From Aldrovandia affinis (taxonomy: Eukaryota; Chordata; Actinopteri; Notacanthiformes; Halosauridae), in NCBI GenBank assembly GCA_029706075.1, contig JAINUG010000055.1, forward strand, positions 5,265,839 to 5,329,838: DNA of 64,000 bases, given 5' to 3'. The notes below the pieces were generated by a model. The model was given only the letters and a program-made list of their open reading frames with translations, was not told the origin of the DNA and did no database searches. This document shows, piece by piece, positions 11,201 through 21,299 of this stretch. Numbering within the stretch: position 1 is the first letter of the stretch; every line of letters starts with the position of its first letter. Position numbers and translations under genes: made by a program.

Positions 11201-13969
11201 ATCTGACACAATGCAGGTTTGGATCATTGCATTTTGCTTTGTCTTTGAACTCTTAATTTGTTTTTACAGAAACGGTTTAGATTAAGTGAGCAGGCGCAAA
11301 TTTCTATGTAAACAGACAATAAAGGTAATTGACTAAGTAATAAACGAGCTAAGCATGACGTGGTCATGTCCCAAACTGAGTAACTTCTACTTCTGAGATC
11401 TTCTACTGCTAGTTTTGGGCAAAGTGAAACAGTTAACACAAACAACAACAATGATGATGATGATGATGACTTCACTGTATCCCTAGTGAAATTATTTCTG
11501 TGTCATACACAGCATGCACATATCCACATAGAGACAGACAGACATACAGCACAACATTCACATACAGGCAACTGCCAAAACTTGAATAAATGAGGGATTC
11601 TGGTGGCTCTGTTATGATGTGAGGTGCATTTTCCTGGCGTGGTTTAGGTCCACTCAACCCCTTAGAGGGCAAGGTAAACACCAATAAATACAAAGCCATT
11701 CTGAGTAATCACCTTCATCCTTTGGTGAAACATTGTTATCCTGATGCAGGATGACAATGCCCCCATCCACAGGGCACGAGTGGTCACTGTATGGTTTTAT
11801 GAGCATGAAAACTATGTAAACCATATGCCATGGCTGTCTCAGCCACCGGACCTAAACCCAGTTGAACACTTATGGGAGATTCTGGAGCAGTGCCCAAGAT
11901 AGCTTTTTTCCACCACCATCAACAAAACACCAAATTATGTAATTTCCCGTGGACGAATGGTGTCACATCCCTCCAATAGAGTTCCAAACACTTGTAGAAT
12001 CTATGCCAAGGTGCATTATAGCTGTCCTGGTGGCTCGTGGTGGCCCAACACCCTATTAAGACGCTGGCACTTACTTTATTTTGGCAGTCACCTGTACATA
12101 GACTGTCACAGTTTAACATTTACATTTACATTTTAAGCATTTAGCAGACGCTCTTATCCAGAGTGACTTACAAGATGTGCATAAATACATGGTAGGAACA
12201 ATCATAGTTCGCGCAAGAGATCAGTGCAGTAATACAGCAATAGACATCATTGCAGGCAGCTGCGTACCATACCTGTAACACTGGGAAGGAAAAGGTTAGT
12301 AATTTTTTTTTTTTTTTTTTTTTTTAAATGAGGAGTAAGCAGGGATACATAGTGTTGAGCAAGTAGGCAGTGGCAATGACAATTAGCTAGAATTCAGTGG
12401 TAGTGGAGTCTGAACAGGTGGGTTTTGAGTAACAGTGGTGGTGAGGGCCTGGAGGAGGCGCGGGATGGGTGGCACGCACACCCTACAAACCTGTGAAAGT
12501 CATCTTCAGAATTGTCATGCTTCTCTGGACCGCAGCCTGATGCAACGGGACCCAGCCTCTGCTGTCCACCTCCCCGAAAGCCTCGTGACAGGACGCCCCC
12601 AGCTCACGAAGAGCTCCATGGTAACCTGACACCAGCAACAGAGAGGGGGAGGCGGAAGGAGACACACCAGAGAGGATAGAATTCACGTAATGGGAAGCCA
12701 CACGAAAACAAACACTTTGCGTTTAACGACCAACAGAGGCTTTGAGCTACACCTATTTGGTATCGATTATTCTGCAAATTACTTGATTGATTGATAATCG
12801 AGGAATGTAAACGGAAATGGAAGTTGAGTGTATTCATGGGTTTAAAGGTGTGGCGTTTCACCCTCCTTTATTTCAAGCCGAGGAATTGCTGCGGCTTTGC
12901 ACTGAGCAAGAGCAGCTTTAGAAAAGCAGCTCCTAAAAAGCCTCTCTTTTTGTGATCTCGGTTGGTCATCAATATGCGTCCTTTATGCTCGTTTACACAG
13001 GTAGATAGTCTTAATAGGGCGTATGCAGGTTTTTACATCTACCTCGTGATTCTTGTTTACATTGTTTGTTTGTTTCCATTTTATGTTTGGTTTCATTTCT
13101 TTAATTAACCAGATGGTGTGGAACCCCAGGGCGAATGCTGTAGCTGTCATATGCTTGCAAGCTAGTGAGGATCTGAACACAATAATCCATTAATGAACTA
13201 CTTAGTATGTAGTTAGGTAAAAACAGAGAGAGGGGGAAAGGTGATAGCTTGCGACGATCTGCATCACCGCTCACCGTTCTTTATGGCCGCAAAGATCTTG
13301 TCCTTTTCTGTCTGTTCTGTGCACTCTGTCTGACCACCTGTGTCAGTCCTGTGGAGGAACAGAGGACAGTCAGCACACAGTGCCAGATAGGGCAGGGCCT
13401 CTCATGGGGACCCTCTTCATAGGGACTTTTAACAATGGTGGATGTGGGGCCCAACATTCCTCACATACTATTTAAAAAACAACGTATAAATGCAAAGCAC
13501 ATGTGTGTATTGCATTCATAGGAGACACCTTCTTAAAATATGCACAGCTAGGGCCCCTGAGTGGCACAATCTGTAAAGGCACTTCTAAGTGCAGGTTGGC
13601 CACTGCAGCCGGGCTCTGGCCAGGAGTCCCGTTTGGGGGTGGCGATTCGCTGTTCGGCCCCGGGGGGAGGGGGGAGGAAATCTGACATGAGTTTGCCATG
13701 TGCACATGGCTCTGTGTGTGTCAGGGATGCATCCGAACAATACCTTTATACTCAGAAAGCCGGGTTAGGTTAGATTATGCAGTACTGCTACTGTCCAGAT
13801 GGGGTTCAGTGTGACCACCAGCACTGTACCTGCTGCTGACCTCTGGGTGGGGGTCCCCACAGCCCCCCTGCTTGTCGCAATCAAGCAAGCTCTGCTCGAT
13901 CACAAACTGCAGATCCACGTCCTCGTCGTCGTCCTCGTCCACGTCCTTTCCTGCTGGATTGGAGTTCAT
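2005..13969 (-). CDS. asb14: asb14: ankyrin repeat and SOCS box protein 14 (spliced gene, one-base frameshift)
   Basis: Likely substrate receptor of an Elongin B/C-Cullin5-Rbx2 ubiquitin ligase. Coding exons in transcript order: 13969-13830, 13348-13275, 12625-12491, 10841-10683, 7087-6843, 5549-5378, 4962-4419, 4015-3862, 2183-2005. Every junction is GT-AG, and phases agree throughout except inside 7087-6843. The exons sum to 1802 nt, one short of 601 codons, so the intended product is about 600 aa. The N-terminus carries an acidic stretch and a UIM-like helix ([14 protein letters not shown]). About ten ankyrin repeats follow (for example [14 protein letters not shown]). The C-terminus is a SOCS box, with a BC-box ([11 protein letters not shown]) and a Cul5-box-like LPLP. 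I assign ASB14 rather than another ASB from recalled family sequence: the UIM plus blocks such as [28 protein letters not shown] and [13 protein letters not shown]. Start chosen at the first Met before the acidic UIM region. The gene may be functional, polymorphic or decaying; see findings. Confidence 0.9.
2327..3668 (-). mobile_element. IS630/Tc1-mariner superfamily element, C-terminal transposase remnant
   Basis: Terminal inverted repeats (cagtttttttcaattgctaa at the left; the complement of gcagttgaaaaaaactg at the right) are bounded by TA on both sides. On the minus strand about 3240-2890 encodes a DDE_3-type transposase end: [15 protein letters not shown], then [17 protein letters not shown], then [12 protein letters not shown]. 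The catalytic D in VVWDN and E in LNPIE are visible. The N-terminal half is missing and stops occur, so this is a non-autonomous remnant downstream of asb14 exon 10's acceptor. Confidence 0.85.
3862..4015 (-). CDS. asb14: asb14 exon 9: linker before the SOCS box
   Basis: A 154-nt exon encoding [20 protein letters not shown] and [20 protein letters not shown]. The acceptor is CTGCAG|TTTTGT and the donor CAAG|GTGGGC. Confidence 0.88.
4419..4962 (-). CDS. asb14: asb14 exon 8: large ankyrin exon
   Basis: A 544-nt exon holding the C-terminal ankyrin repeats: [58 protein letters not shown] and [15 protein letters not shown]. The acceptor is CCTGCAG|GGCTCT and the donor ACTATG|GTAGGG. This is the exon that most clearly identifies ASB14. 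Confidence 0.92.
5000..5362. repeat. Dinucleotide repeat (TG)n filling asb14 intron 7
   Basis: The 415-nt intron between 5378 and 4962 is almost wholly imperfect (TG)n on the plus strand, which is (CA)n on the transcript. It begins about 15 nt past the exon 7 donor. Confidence 0.95.
5378..5549 (-). CDS. asb14: asb14 exon 7: ankyrin repeats
   Basis: A 172-nt exon encoding [31 protein letters not shown] and [15 protein letters not shown]. The acceptor is TGTCTCAG|GGGCTG. Only 13 nt of the original intron remain between this AG and a solo LTR. The donor GA|GTTAGT is followed by a (CA)n intron on the transcript strand. The Arg in HRVAHRGH sits where ASB14 usually has a small residue. Confidence 0.88.
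5565..5895 (+). mobile_element. Solo LTR with perfect 5-bp target duplication
   Basis: A 331-bp sequence starts TGTTACGG and ends CCGTAACA. The 5 bp gacag occurs directly before (5560-5564) and directly after (5896-5900). A TATA-like box (cttatatac, about 5769) and an AATAAA (about 5812) fit a plus-oriented LTR. No internal region is present, so it is a solo LTR left by LTR-LTR recombination. It sits in asb14 intron 6, antisense to the gene, ending 13 nt from the exon 7 acceptor. Confidence 0.85.
5896..6842. other. asb14 intron 6 remainder
   Basis: AT-rich DNA with no coding signal, plus a short (aatttg)n-like run near 6361-6390. A long imperfect (CA)n tract occupies 6473-6830, which is (UG)n on the transcript strand and starts close to the exon 6 donor. 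Confidence 0.75.
6473..6830. repeat. Dinucleotide repeat (CA)n
   Basis: Imperfect (CA)n with interspersed caggc and gcgc units. It lies in asb14 intron 6, next to the exon 6 donor. Confidence 0.95.
6843..7087 (-). CDS. asb14: asb14 exon 6: two ankyrin repeats, contains a one-base frameshift
   Basis: A 245-nt exon where 246 is expected. The 5' part reads [18 protein letters not shown] and [14 protein letters not shown] in the correct frame. From about 6906 down, the repeat [19 protein letters not shown] appears in the next frame. The break lies between 6907 and 6927, where there is a run of five C on the coding strand. The acceptor is CCCACAG|CTATAA and the donor AAAG|GTAAAA. A (UG)n tract starts in the intron a few bases past the donor. 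Confidence 0.85.
7088..8185. other. asb14 intron 5, proximal part
   Basis: No coding exon recognised. The short open frames here have no family resemblance and no splice-site support. Confidence 0.6.
8186..9407 (-). mobile_element. hAT element, internally deleted, ZMYM1-like transposase remnant
   Basis: The ends are inverted (cagtagcgggccgtg at left; the complement of cggcccaccactg at right). They are flanked by 8-bp duplications differing at one base (agtacaga / agtacagg), as expected for hAT. The minus strand near 8907-8700 encodes an N-terminal zinc-finger-type segment ([36 protein letters not shown]). Near 8660-8525 it encodes the C-terminal dimerisation end ([30 protein letters not shown]). 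The catalytic core is deleted. It lies in asb14 intron 5 in the gene's orientation. Confidence 0.8.
9766..10318 (+). mobile_element. Tc1-like element, deletion derivative
   Basis: A 553-bp element flanked by TA, with inverted ends (cactaccgttcaaaagtttg and its complement). It retains only the transposase C-terminus: [16 protein letters not shown] (second catalytic D), then [15 protein letters not shown] (third acidic residue), then a short tail. The same deletion is seen at 36716-37249. It lies in asb14 intron 5, antisense. Confidence 0.88.
10683..10841 (-). CDS. asb14: asb14 exon 5: ankyrin repeat
   Basis: A 159-nt exon with ankyrin motifs [20 protein letters not shown] and [18 protein letters not shown]. 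The acceptor at CCCTCAG|CT keeps the phase; a second AG 9 nt downstream would break it. The donor GCAG|GTCCTC is weak by consensus. Confidence 0.85.
11565..12094 (+). mobile_element. Tc1/mariner-like element, decayed, C-terminal transposase only
   Basis: The ends (caggcaactgccaaaa at left; its near-complement ttttggcagtcacctg at right) are bounded by TA. The interior on the plus strand encodes a broken DDE C-terminus. Recognisable pieces in shifting frames match a QDNAP-HRAR region, a [14 protein letters not shown] region and a tail. Multiple stops and frameshifts are present. It lies in asb14 intron 4. Confidence 0.7.
12116..12475 (-). mobile_element. L2-type LINE, 3' end fragment
   Basis: The minus strand ends in GTAAGTCACTCTGGATAAGA, then GCGTCTGCTAAATGC, then repeated ATGTAA, the stem-loop tail and short repeats known for fish L2 LINEs. 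The sequence upstream of the tail aligns by eye with 25320-25440 and 25895-25940. A poly-T run is at 12303-12325. The fragment's upstream edge is close to asb14 exon 4. Confidence 0.6.
12491..12625 (-). CDS. asb14: asb14 exon 4: first ankyrin repeat
   Basis: A 135-nt exon. The acceptor is TGTCAG|GTTACC and the donor ACAG|GTTTGT. It encodes [20 protein letters not shown], which opens the ankyrin domain. An L2 retrotransposon fragment lies close downstream of the donor. Confidence 0.87.
12945..13225. repeat. Diverged block repeated in two asb14 introns
   Basis: The segment tctctctttttgtgatctc ... tatgtagttaggtaaaaa resembles 14455-14580 (tctctctttgtgtgatctca ... gtgtagttaggtaaaaa). The two copies lie in introns on either side of exons 2 and 3. 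Confidence 0.5.
13275..13348 (-). CDS. asb14: asb14 exon 3
   Basis: A 74-nt exon between CCACAG and GTGAGC splice sites. It encodes a linker ending in [11 protein letters not shown], the counterpart of the helix before the first ankyrin repeat. It joins phase 2 on the left and phase 1 on the right. Confidence 0.82.
13549..13690 (+). repeat. tRNA-derived SINE head, family C
   Basis: Reads gggcccctgagtggcacaat, then a ctgcagccgggctctggcc block shared in part with the head of the 568-1155 copy. Located in asb14 intron 2. Confidence 0.5.
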
Positions 13970-14027
13970 GTCCTGTCCTCCTTGCCCCCTGGCCTCTTCC
14001 GCTGTGACTGTGGCCCTGCTCTGTCTC
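13830..14027 (-). CDS. asb14: asb14 exon 2: 5'UTR end, start codon and UIM region
   Basis: The ATG is at 13969-13967. A plausible acceptor (pyrimidine-rich tract ending in CTAG) gives an exon start at 14027, leaving 58 nt of 5'UTR. The donor is CAG|GTACAG after 13830. It encodes about 46 residues, including a DEDDDED-type acidic run and the UIM-like helix. The exon ends in phase 2. Confidence 0.85.
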
Positions 14028-14454
14028 CTAGTGACAGGGGGGGAGAAATCACAAGGCCTGAACCACGCTTCAGTCACTGCCAACACAGAGGCCAGAGGGC
14101 CCCCCACGTGACCCACCCCGGCCAGCATTCCCAGCCAGCCCACTCCAGTGCCCGTGCTGTCCTGGCTATGGAGTGTATTGTTTCTTCGGTTCCCCATTAG
14201 CTGATGCCTTAACGTCCACAAGCCTTCCTGGCGTCCGCAGAAAAGACATTGCAACAGACATTGTACAAGGACATTTTTTGCAAGTAACCTACAGACGCAA
14301 TAAACAACATTGCAAACATTTAACAAATTATCATTTTAGGACTTGAGACAAAGATGAGGGATAAGGGAGAGACAAGGCTCGTTAAAAACAATGGCTTCCT
14401 GTCATTTAATGTTGTAAGTGAGAGGGGTGATGCATGACAGAGCTCAGTAATTGT

Positions 14455-14580
14455 GTCTCTCTTTGTGTGATCTCATTTGGTCATTAATTTGCATTTTTTG
14501 TCATAATTAACTTTTTGCTGCTTTATACAGGTTGATATGCTGATATCCAGAATTAGTCCATTAGTGTGTAGTTAGGTAAA
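14455..14580. repeat. Second copy of the asb14 intronic block
   Basis: Partner of 12945-13225; it lies between the predicted exon 1 and exon 2. Confidence 0.45.
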
Positions 14581-14922
14581 AAAAAAAAAAGTAGGCATTG
14601 ATTACCTCATTTACAGAGTGGATGATTTGAAAACATGCAGAGCACATGCAGAAAATGGCGGTCAATATTTATAGGTGCACAAACTAACCTTGACTACACC
14701 CCACACGGGTATGCGATTCCATGTTTCATGCAGGTGAAAGCCTGTCAGCTGTGGTGTGAAACATGTAGCCCCACAACTGGAAAGCAAAATTAGAGACGCT
14801 TCGGATGCCTGCGCGTGCGTCCCTTGCCATTTCGTGGGACCCATCTTTTCCACCTGCGCGGGCACTGCTCCATGCATTTTTTAAAACCTAAAACCTCAGG
14901 AAAAAGCTTGTTTTAATTTTAC

Positions 14923-15031
14923 CTTTCGTCAACAGGCTGCGCTGCTATCGTGTCCTTCTGTGCTTTGAGAGACGGTTTCTCAATTTCTCCAGGCACATGG
15001 CTATTTATATCCCCGGCCTCGCTATAAATAC
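14923..15031 (-). promoter_or_regulatory. asb14: Candidate asb14 promoter and non-coding exon 1
   Basis: On the minus strand an A/T-rich TATA-like box (GATATAAATAG, plus 15002-15012) and a second one (GTATTTATAG, 15022-15031) lie upstream of a possible exon. That exon runs from about 14980 to 14923 and ends in a good donor, GAAAG|GTAAAATT. Both boxes differ from the MEF2 consensus by one base. This is inference from motif order and spacing; no transcript evidence is available here. Confidence 0.45.
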
Positions 15032-15176
15032 CTGATCATGGGACAGTGTCAGCCAGGTCTGCCCTACTGAGCGATATTCTGTGACACCTTTTCCTCTGCA
15101 CTGCGCCATGAACCACGGCTTTCGCTGTGTTGAGGTGATCCGAACTGCCGTGGGCCTATGATCTGAGGCGAGAGAT

Positions 15177-15325
15177 GTGTGGCTCAGTTGGTAGAGCACA
15201 GCGTTGGCAACGCTTAGGTTGTGGGTTCAATTCCCGCTGGGACCACATGCATGTATGCATTCACTACTGTAAGTCGCTTTGGATAAAAGCGTCTGCTAAA
15301 TGGCATATATTATTATTATTATGTG
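15177..15325 (+). repeat. tRNA-derived SINE, family A
   Basis: The head has box A TGGCTCAGTTGGTAGAGCA and box B GGTTCAATTCC. The tail is gtaagtcgctttggataaaa, then gcgtctgctaaatgg, ending in (att)n. The tail matches L2 LINE tails, which suggests L2 mobilisation. Other copies: 26772, 28593, 34200 and 37507. Confidence 0.85.
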
Positions 15326-15339
15326 AATTCCCGCTTTGA

Positions 15340-16060
15340 GGGCAAATGGTAAAGTGGCCAGCTTGTTGATCGGGGACGATATGTGATTTATAACCAAATG
15401 AATAGGCCTATAAGAGTTTAAAAGCACATCATCTTAGCTTGCCCAAAAATACCAGTGCTCAACACATGGACAGTACACATACACATAAAAAGCATAGACG
15501 ATTAAGTGCTTTGTCAGACACCGGAGCAATTTTCCCCATATTATCAAATTCTTCCAGGGAGTGGGGAGTGGGGGTCATTCTCGACCCTACCACTCTAAAT
15601 CCCGTTCTGAGGTGCCTGTGGGACAGAATATATGCAGCTGTTGGCACATCGTCTGCAGTCCTGTCATTCTCACAAATAGTATGTTTTCTTTAACAAAGGA
15701 CAAATTGAGAATAATTTACTCACGACTATGATTAGCTCGGAAAATAAATATATAAATTAATACAACTAAATACGATGATTTAAAAAAAATGCAAACCTTA
15801 ATTGAATCAATTAAAAACATTTAATTGAACATTCGTTTTTAAAAGGTAAGAGGAGATGCATGGACTCAACTTAAATAAAATAAAAAAACGTGTTGCTCTT
15901 TCAAGATATTAACGTGGGCGTGCGCTGATATGTGGTACCTGTATCATGTGGATAGTCTGAATCCTCCATTGCGTGTACCTGCGCCACACCAGGCAGCGCA
16001 AGATCAATGAGCGCCCTGCATGTGCTCCGGCTGCTGAACTCCTGACCGAGCTGTCGTTTG
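15340..16060. other. Intergenic, nothing recognised
   Basis: AT-rich sequence upstream of asb14 with no exon, family or repeat that I can name. Confidence 0.5.
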
Positions 16061-16250
<190 letters not shown>

Positions 16251-16785
16251 ACAGAGAGAGAACATTACCGACTGCACCGGAGGCACAAGGAACGTACTGT
16301 CACTCCCAAGACAAAATATCGGGGGCTTCACGATTGTTTAGCAATTTGCCCTTCACATAGTTAGTTGTCTGAAGCCAGCTTTCTTTTGAAAATGTTTTTT
16401 TTAAAACCTCCCTATGTATGCTGTGGTTTAAACATGTCTATAATGAAATACTGTCTAACATGTCTATAAGGTAAATTCAATAAAAAATATTGAGCATGAT
16501 TTTCGAATGAATCTACATTGCCACTAAATATTCAATCTCGGTGTGATGGGACTGATATGATACTCACACATAGAAATGTTTTTAAAACATTGGGACATAG
16601 TGTTATATAAAAACACTTACTTAAACGAGTAAGAACAGTTAGCAGTGAAAACATCAACAATTTAATACATGGCCACAGTTCTATCTGACCTCAGTCCTCT
16701 GATTCTGATTCTGAAGTCTTTCTCTACCAGATGAGGAAGATATATCATCAGTTACTAGGATATGAATAATACAAGAATGTAATAT

Positions 16786-16786
16786 T

Positions 16787-16850
<64 letters not shown>
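16786..16850. repeat. Microsatellite (TA)n(GT)n
   Basis: A compound tract: tatata, then about 26 GT units. Confidence 0.97.
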
Positions 16851-16851
<1 letters not shown>

Positions 16852-17699
16852 TTGAAGAAGCTCACAGTTGAAACCAAAGATTTGGGGGTAGGGGTCACAG
16901 AGGGGTTTGTGTGCAACAAGGAGAGGACTGTGTCTTTCAGTAGAGGGAGTGGGGCACATTGTAGTTCAGGATGTAGGCTCATTGGTCATTTCAGATTCTG
17001 ACCCTTTGCAGTTTTCTACTAGAGCACAAGGGGGAGCTAGTGAGCTTCTGTGTGGGTAATGGAGGGGTAGCGTTGATCACTGGACAGTACAACCTGAATA
17101 AAATATACAATAACAGTAACAATAATAATAATAATACAATTTATGCATACTGTCTTCATCACTGAATCGTGTATCTGTTAGTAATCTTTATAAATTCTTA
17201 TGACATTAGTATTTCTGTGTGTTTTTAACTCAAGAATACATCTCTTTTGAAGAATTATAATTATTTTAAGATTTGTAGCAGCAAGTTTTGAACTTGTTAA
17301 TAGCCTCAATATAAATAAAGGCCCTGATGGGAAATTCTCAAATTAATTAATGCCCTTGGTGAAGTTTGGTGAGTTGGGTATTTTAAGGATGCTAACAGAA
17401 AAATAAACACTATTCACTGAAGGCAGTTTTCAGTAATGTTTGAATCTTTTAGCTCGTCAACAATCTTACCTTTAGAAAAAACCGAGTGTGAATATTTTAT
17501 TTGTGCAGTTTGTGAAACCCTTTGATCTACACACAGTTTCTTTTTACTTGCAGGCTTAAATAAGAGAACCACCCATTTCCAATAAAAACAAACAAACAGA
17601 AATACCCCCCCCACCCCAAGGTAATACCAGCATGAGCTCGTCGCAGGCTCAGAAAGCTTCTCTGGACGTATTGGAATTACGGTCAGCACTTGCACGGGC

Positions 17700-17860
17700 A
17701 AGTGTCATCTCAAAGGAGGCGGTTCGCCATCCCTGCCACCGCCGGTCCCAGAGTAGTGGCTGGTCCCATAGCTGCAGGCAGCGGGCTTGTTAAAGGGGGA
17801 TAGTTGGATCAATAGAGGGTACAATTGGCAACCAAATTGAGAGTAAAAACAAACAAAAAA
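17700..17860 (+). repeat. SINE family C fragment
   Basis: Its tail gggtacaattggcaaccaaa matches the complement of the 38040-38100 tail, and a GC-rich body precedes it. Confidence 0.5.
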
Positions 17861-20595
17861 AACAATCAACAACAAAAACAGCCATGAAACATTGGGTACA
17901 TAGTGCTATATGGCACATGCCCCACTATGGTGAGATGGGTAAACCAGCCGACACTGCTAATGGGATTCATATTGGCCAGGGCTGTAGGTTCGTCTAATGC
18001 TGAAGGATGGATTAGGTCTGGAGAGCGAATTAGTTTTCCCAGAGTGCTTTGCAACAGCAAACAGCCCTTCCTGGGATTCAATTATCTCTGTGTCTCTTTT
18101 CCTCTTTTCTGAGGAACGAAGGGGAATATGGTGGGAGCAATCTTTTAAAAAAAATGAAAACAAGCCTTTGTGGCTGATAGATTCCCCTCTTCTCTTTCCC
18201 CAGTTCCAGCCCAGGGCTCTGATGACCTTGGTGGACGTGACCTTTGCCAGTTCTGGATTTTGTTCGCGTTAGGTGAGATGGGCTGGTGCCCCTGCCTTCC
18301 TGGAATCTGCCCTTTGTATAGAATGCTTTGTGTTTTACGTTGACTGCAAAAAGAGAAAGGCCCCAAGACTTCATTTGCGTGGTACAGGGTAGAATATACC
18401 TGTGTGTATGACAGTTCTGGATACAATATATCGCTCCTCCGCTCCCCTGAAAGAAGTGTGATTTGATAGTGGTGGTACAGTAACGAACAGGATTATCCAC
18501 ATTCAAAGGATAATTGTCCTTGAAAACTTTGGAAGTGTATGTTGGCGGAGCCTTGCATGGATTCCAATATGAGGAATGAAGATAACTGTGGCCTGTAACA
18601 ATCAATATTTTTTATCTCACAGTACAGAGATGGGTGTAATAATATAAATAGTATATGGAAAATATGAAATAACATGCAAATTAATATGTACATTTCAGTC
18701 TCTCAGATTACAGTGTAATGCATATCTGTATATTAATGCAATAGAAACAAATGTTCACATTTTGTGAGTTTAGACCAAACAACACAAAACTGCTCAAATT
18801 AACTATGACAGAGCACGGATGAATAGCTATATCTGTACAAGCAAAGCACTCTTTGCATTTATTCTTCCAGACAGACTACTAATAGCTACGACTAATAGCA
18901 TCACTTCCTGTTGTGAGTGTACTTCCTGTTGTGACATCACTGAAAATCAGGCTGGTGTCACAAGCCATTCACTGAAGCATGGAATCAATCTGATGACATC
19001 CAGATGTTGTATAGGATGATTAAATGATCATGAATGAAACGGGGCTATCAATCAGCCATGGTCTCGATGATCCGCTCTCTGTATTAAACTGCTTATCCTC
19101 TTTTCGTATACCTTCACGCATTGTCAATATAATCCACAGGTAATCCTCTTTGTTCCACCGTTTAATTTCATCTTTTTTGTGTGTGTGGATGATAAACTAC
19201 ATTTTCATATGTACTTTTCTCAAAAAAGAAAGAAAAAAAACCTGTTCCAGATGTCTAGACTTAAGCGGTGGAAGGACCGTGAGTGTTTTGGAGAGTTAAA
19301 AATTACATACACTTGCCCGAGGTATCGGTTCTTGAACAAGTCCTCCATTTCGGGCACCAATATTATAACGAAGGGCGATGAGAGGCAGATTTTAAAGTGT
19401 GGCTAAATCTGACCCAATTAATCTCATGAATGGATCAGACGTAGTGAGGTTACGTGGAGGGTATCAGGACAGCGGAAAGCGCAGACTTCCAGTGACTGAT
19501 CTGGTGTGACCCCCACATCCCCCCTGCCCAAAGATTAACCTTCTCGCCATTCCTGGAGAATCCATCCTTCATTACACTGTCGCCGTCACTACAGAGGCAG
19601 GGATTCTCATTTTGGTCAGTCCAATGGTCAGTCCAGACCAGCTGTTTACAGAGGGCAGAGGTTTTCTCCTTAATCACTTGTATGGGGTTGTGTGCGATAA
19701 GTGGAAACCAAAATTTTTTATAAATGTGACATTGCTTTCTGTTTTTTTTAATTTTTTACTGTGGATCGTGATAGGAAACGGGGGGGGGGTGAACTCGTTC
19801 CTGACTGTGATCTCAGGCTAGAGGAATGTTATATGCACAAACTCTCAGCAGATTAGACCCAGTGATCACTGTACGGAACAATCCCATGAATTCTGCATTC
19901 TGAACCCTAATTTCTTCCCTTGTGATTTTAGGACATTTCAAATATGTGATTGATACCACACATTTCCACATGTGTACCACATACTGGCAATAATGTCACC
20001 CAGGGTGGGAGGGTGCCACAGTGCACAAAAGTGACAACTCTGCTCAATCTGTTATCTGCAGTCTGGCTGATGGTCTGGCCCCGAGGGTATAGCTGTCGTG
20101 AATGCTAGATTATGCTAAGCTTTTATTGTAAAATGTCTCACATTAGTTTTTCCAAAGCTGTCCCCCTGCCCCAGTGAATGACTGTCAGTGAACATAAACC
20201 TTGTTTAACATAAACCTTGAACATAAACCTTGAGTGGGAGCTGCTGGTCATTTACAGCCATTGCAGTTTCAAGGTAGATTGGGCTGGCCTAGAAAAGGGA
20301 GGTTATGACCGTCGATAATAATCTTATTTTTTTCGGCTTCTTGATTGTTTGCGAGGGAGGAAAATTGAGGACAATGTCTGTCTAGGCCACAGATAGAGTT
20401 GCGTGCCAGCCTTAATGACTTCATGTTTTCCAGATTACTGTCTTCACCCGGCTCAATCCTGAGGGAAGAAAATCTGCTAGAGCTCATTCTAAGCAGATTC
20501 CCCTTACATAACATGACCAACGATCAAAATAATGGTGGTCGTTTGGGCCCCAGTTGGGATCAGAGGTCAATGTATTTTAAGAAATCCTGCTTCTT
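17861..20595. other. Intergenic, nothing recognised
   Basis: Short open frames only, none with family resemblance or splice support. Confidence 0.5.
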
Positions 20596-20599
20596 TTAG

Positions 20600-20775
20600 A
20601 ACAGGGATCTCAAACTCCAGTCCTGGAGTGTCTGCGGGCTTTTGTTGTTGTCTTTTAATCAGCAGTCAATTTAGGACTTGGAAACAAGGTGTGTGGACTC
20701 TTTAGCCAATCAATGTCTTAAATTAGGGCTTAAAACCAGCAGATACTGCAGCCCTCCATGATTAGATTTTGAGGT
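20600..20775. repeat. Interspersed repeat (ctccagtcctggag type)
   Basis: Contains ctcaaactccagtcctggag followed by a tttaatcagc-type region. Related phrases occur at 34720-34800 and 37755-37830. The class is not assigned. Confidence 0.45.
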
Positions 20776-21169
20776 CAGGTGCGATCCCGCAGATCTCCAA
20801 GCCCAAGATTAAATACATCCAACCGACTTAATAAAGTCTCTTTTGTTTAAAATAAATATATCGCACATATACATGGAAATGTCTTACTTCTGAATTATTT
20901 TTAGGAGTAGTATTATAATGTGGTTTCTGCAGCAGAGGACGTTTTCCATCAGTTGGTGGGAGTTCTACAGCTGGAGAGGAGATGGCAGGTTGTTCAGGGA
21001 GAGGAACACAAGGGCCTACCCTCTGCTCCTTCAGGGGCCAGGTGTGTATGCAGTTTCCACCAATCACCGTGGGTCAATTCGCTAATTAGCTGTATACCCC
21101 ATAGCTGGTTTGGTCATAGACATTAGACTACAGTGAAACGTTTCACATAGGGACGCCAGAGCAGTCATT

Positions 21170-21238
21170 CATGACCAGGACTCCCTGGAAGAAGAGATCT
21201 TGTATCTCAATGGGACCTTCCTGTATAAATAAAGGATA

Positions 21239-21269
<31 letters not shown>

Positions 21270-21275
21270 GAAATG
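21170..21275 (+). repeat. Possible non-LTR retrotransposon 3' tail
   Basis: The phrase tctcaatgggacc...cctgtataaataaagg followed by (aaat)n resembles 3' ends of fish non-LTR elements. It is short, so the class is uncertain. Confidence 0.4.
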
Positions 21276-21299
21276 TAGCTGAAATGTCTGATCACATAA

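Noticed and set aside
13799-14200. Plus-strand 133-aa open frame
   Set aside because: It is the antisense shadow of asb14 exon 2, without start context or family resemblance.
15180-15250. tRNA gene
   Set aside because: Box A and B are present, but the sequence continues into an L2-type tail and recurs at several places, so it is a SINE head. The same applies at 26772, 28593, 34300 and 37700.
18078-18605. 175-aa minus-strand open frame
   Set aside because: No motif or family resemblance and no splice support; chance frame in intergenic DNA.
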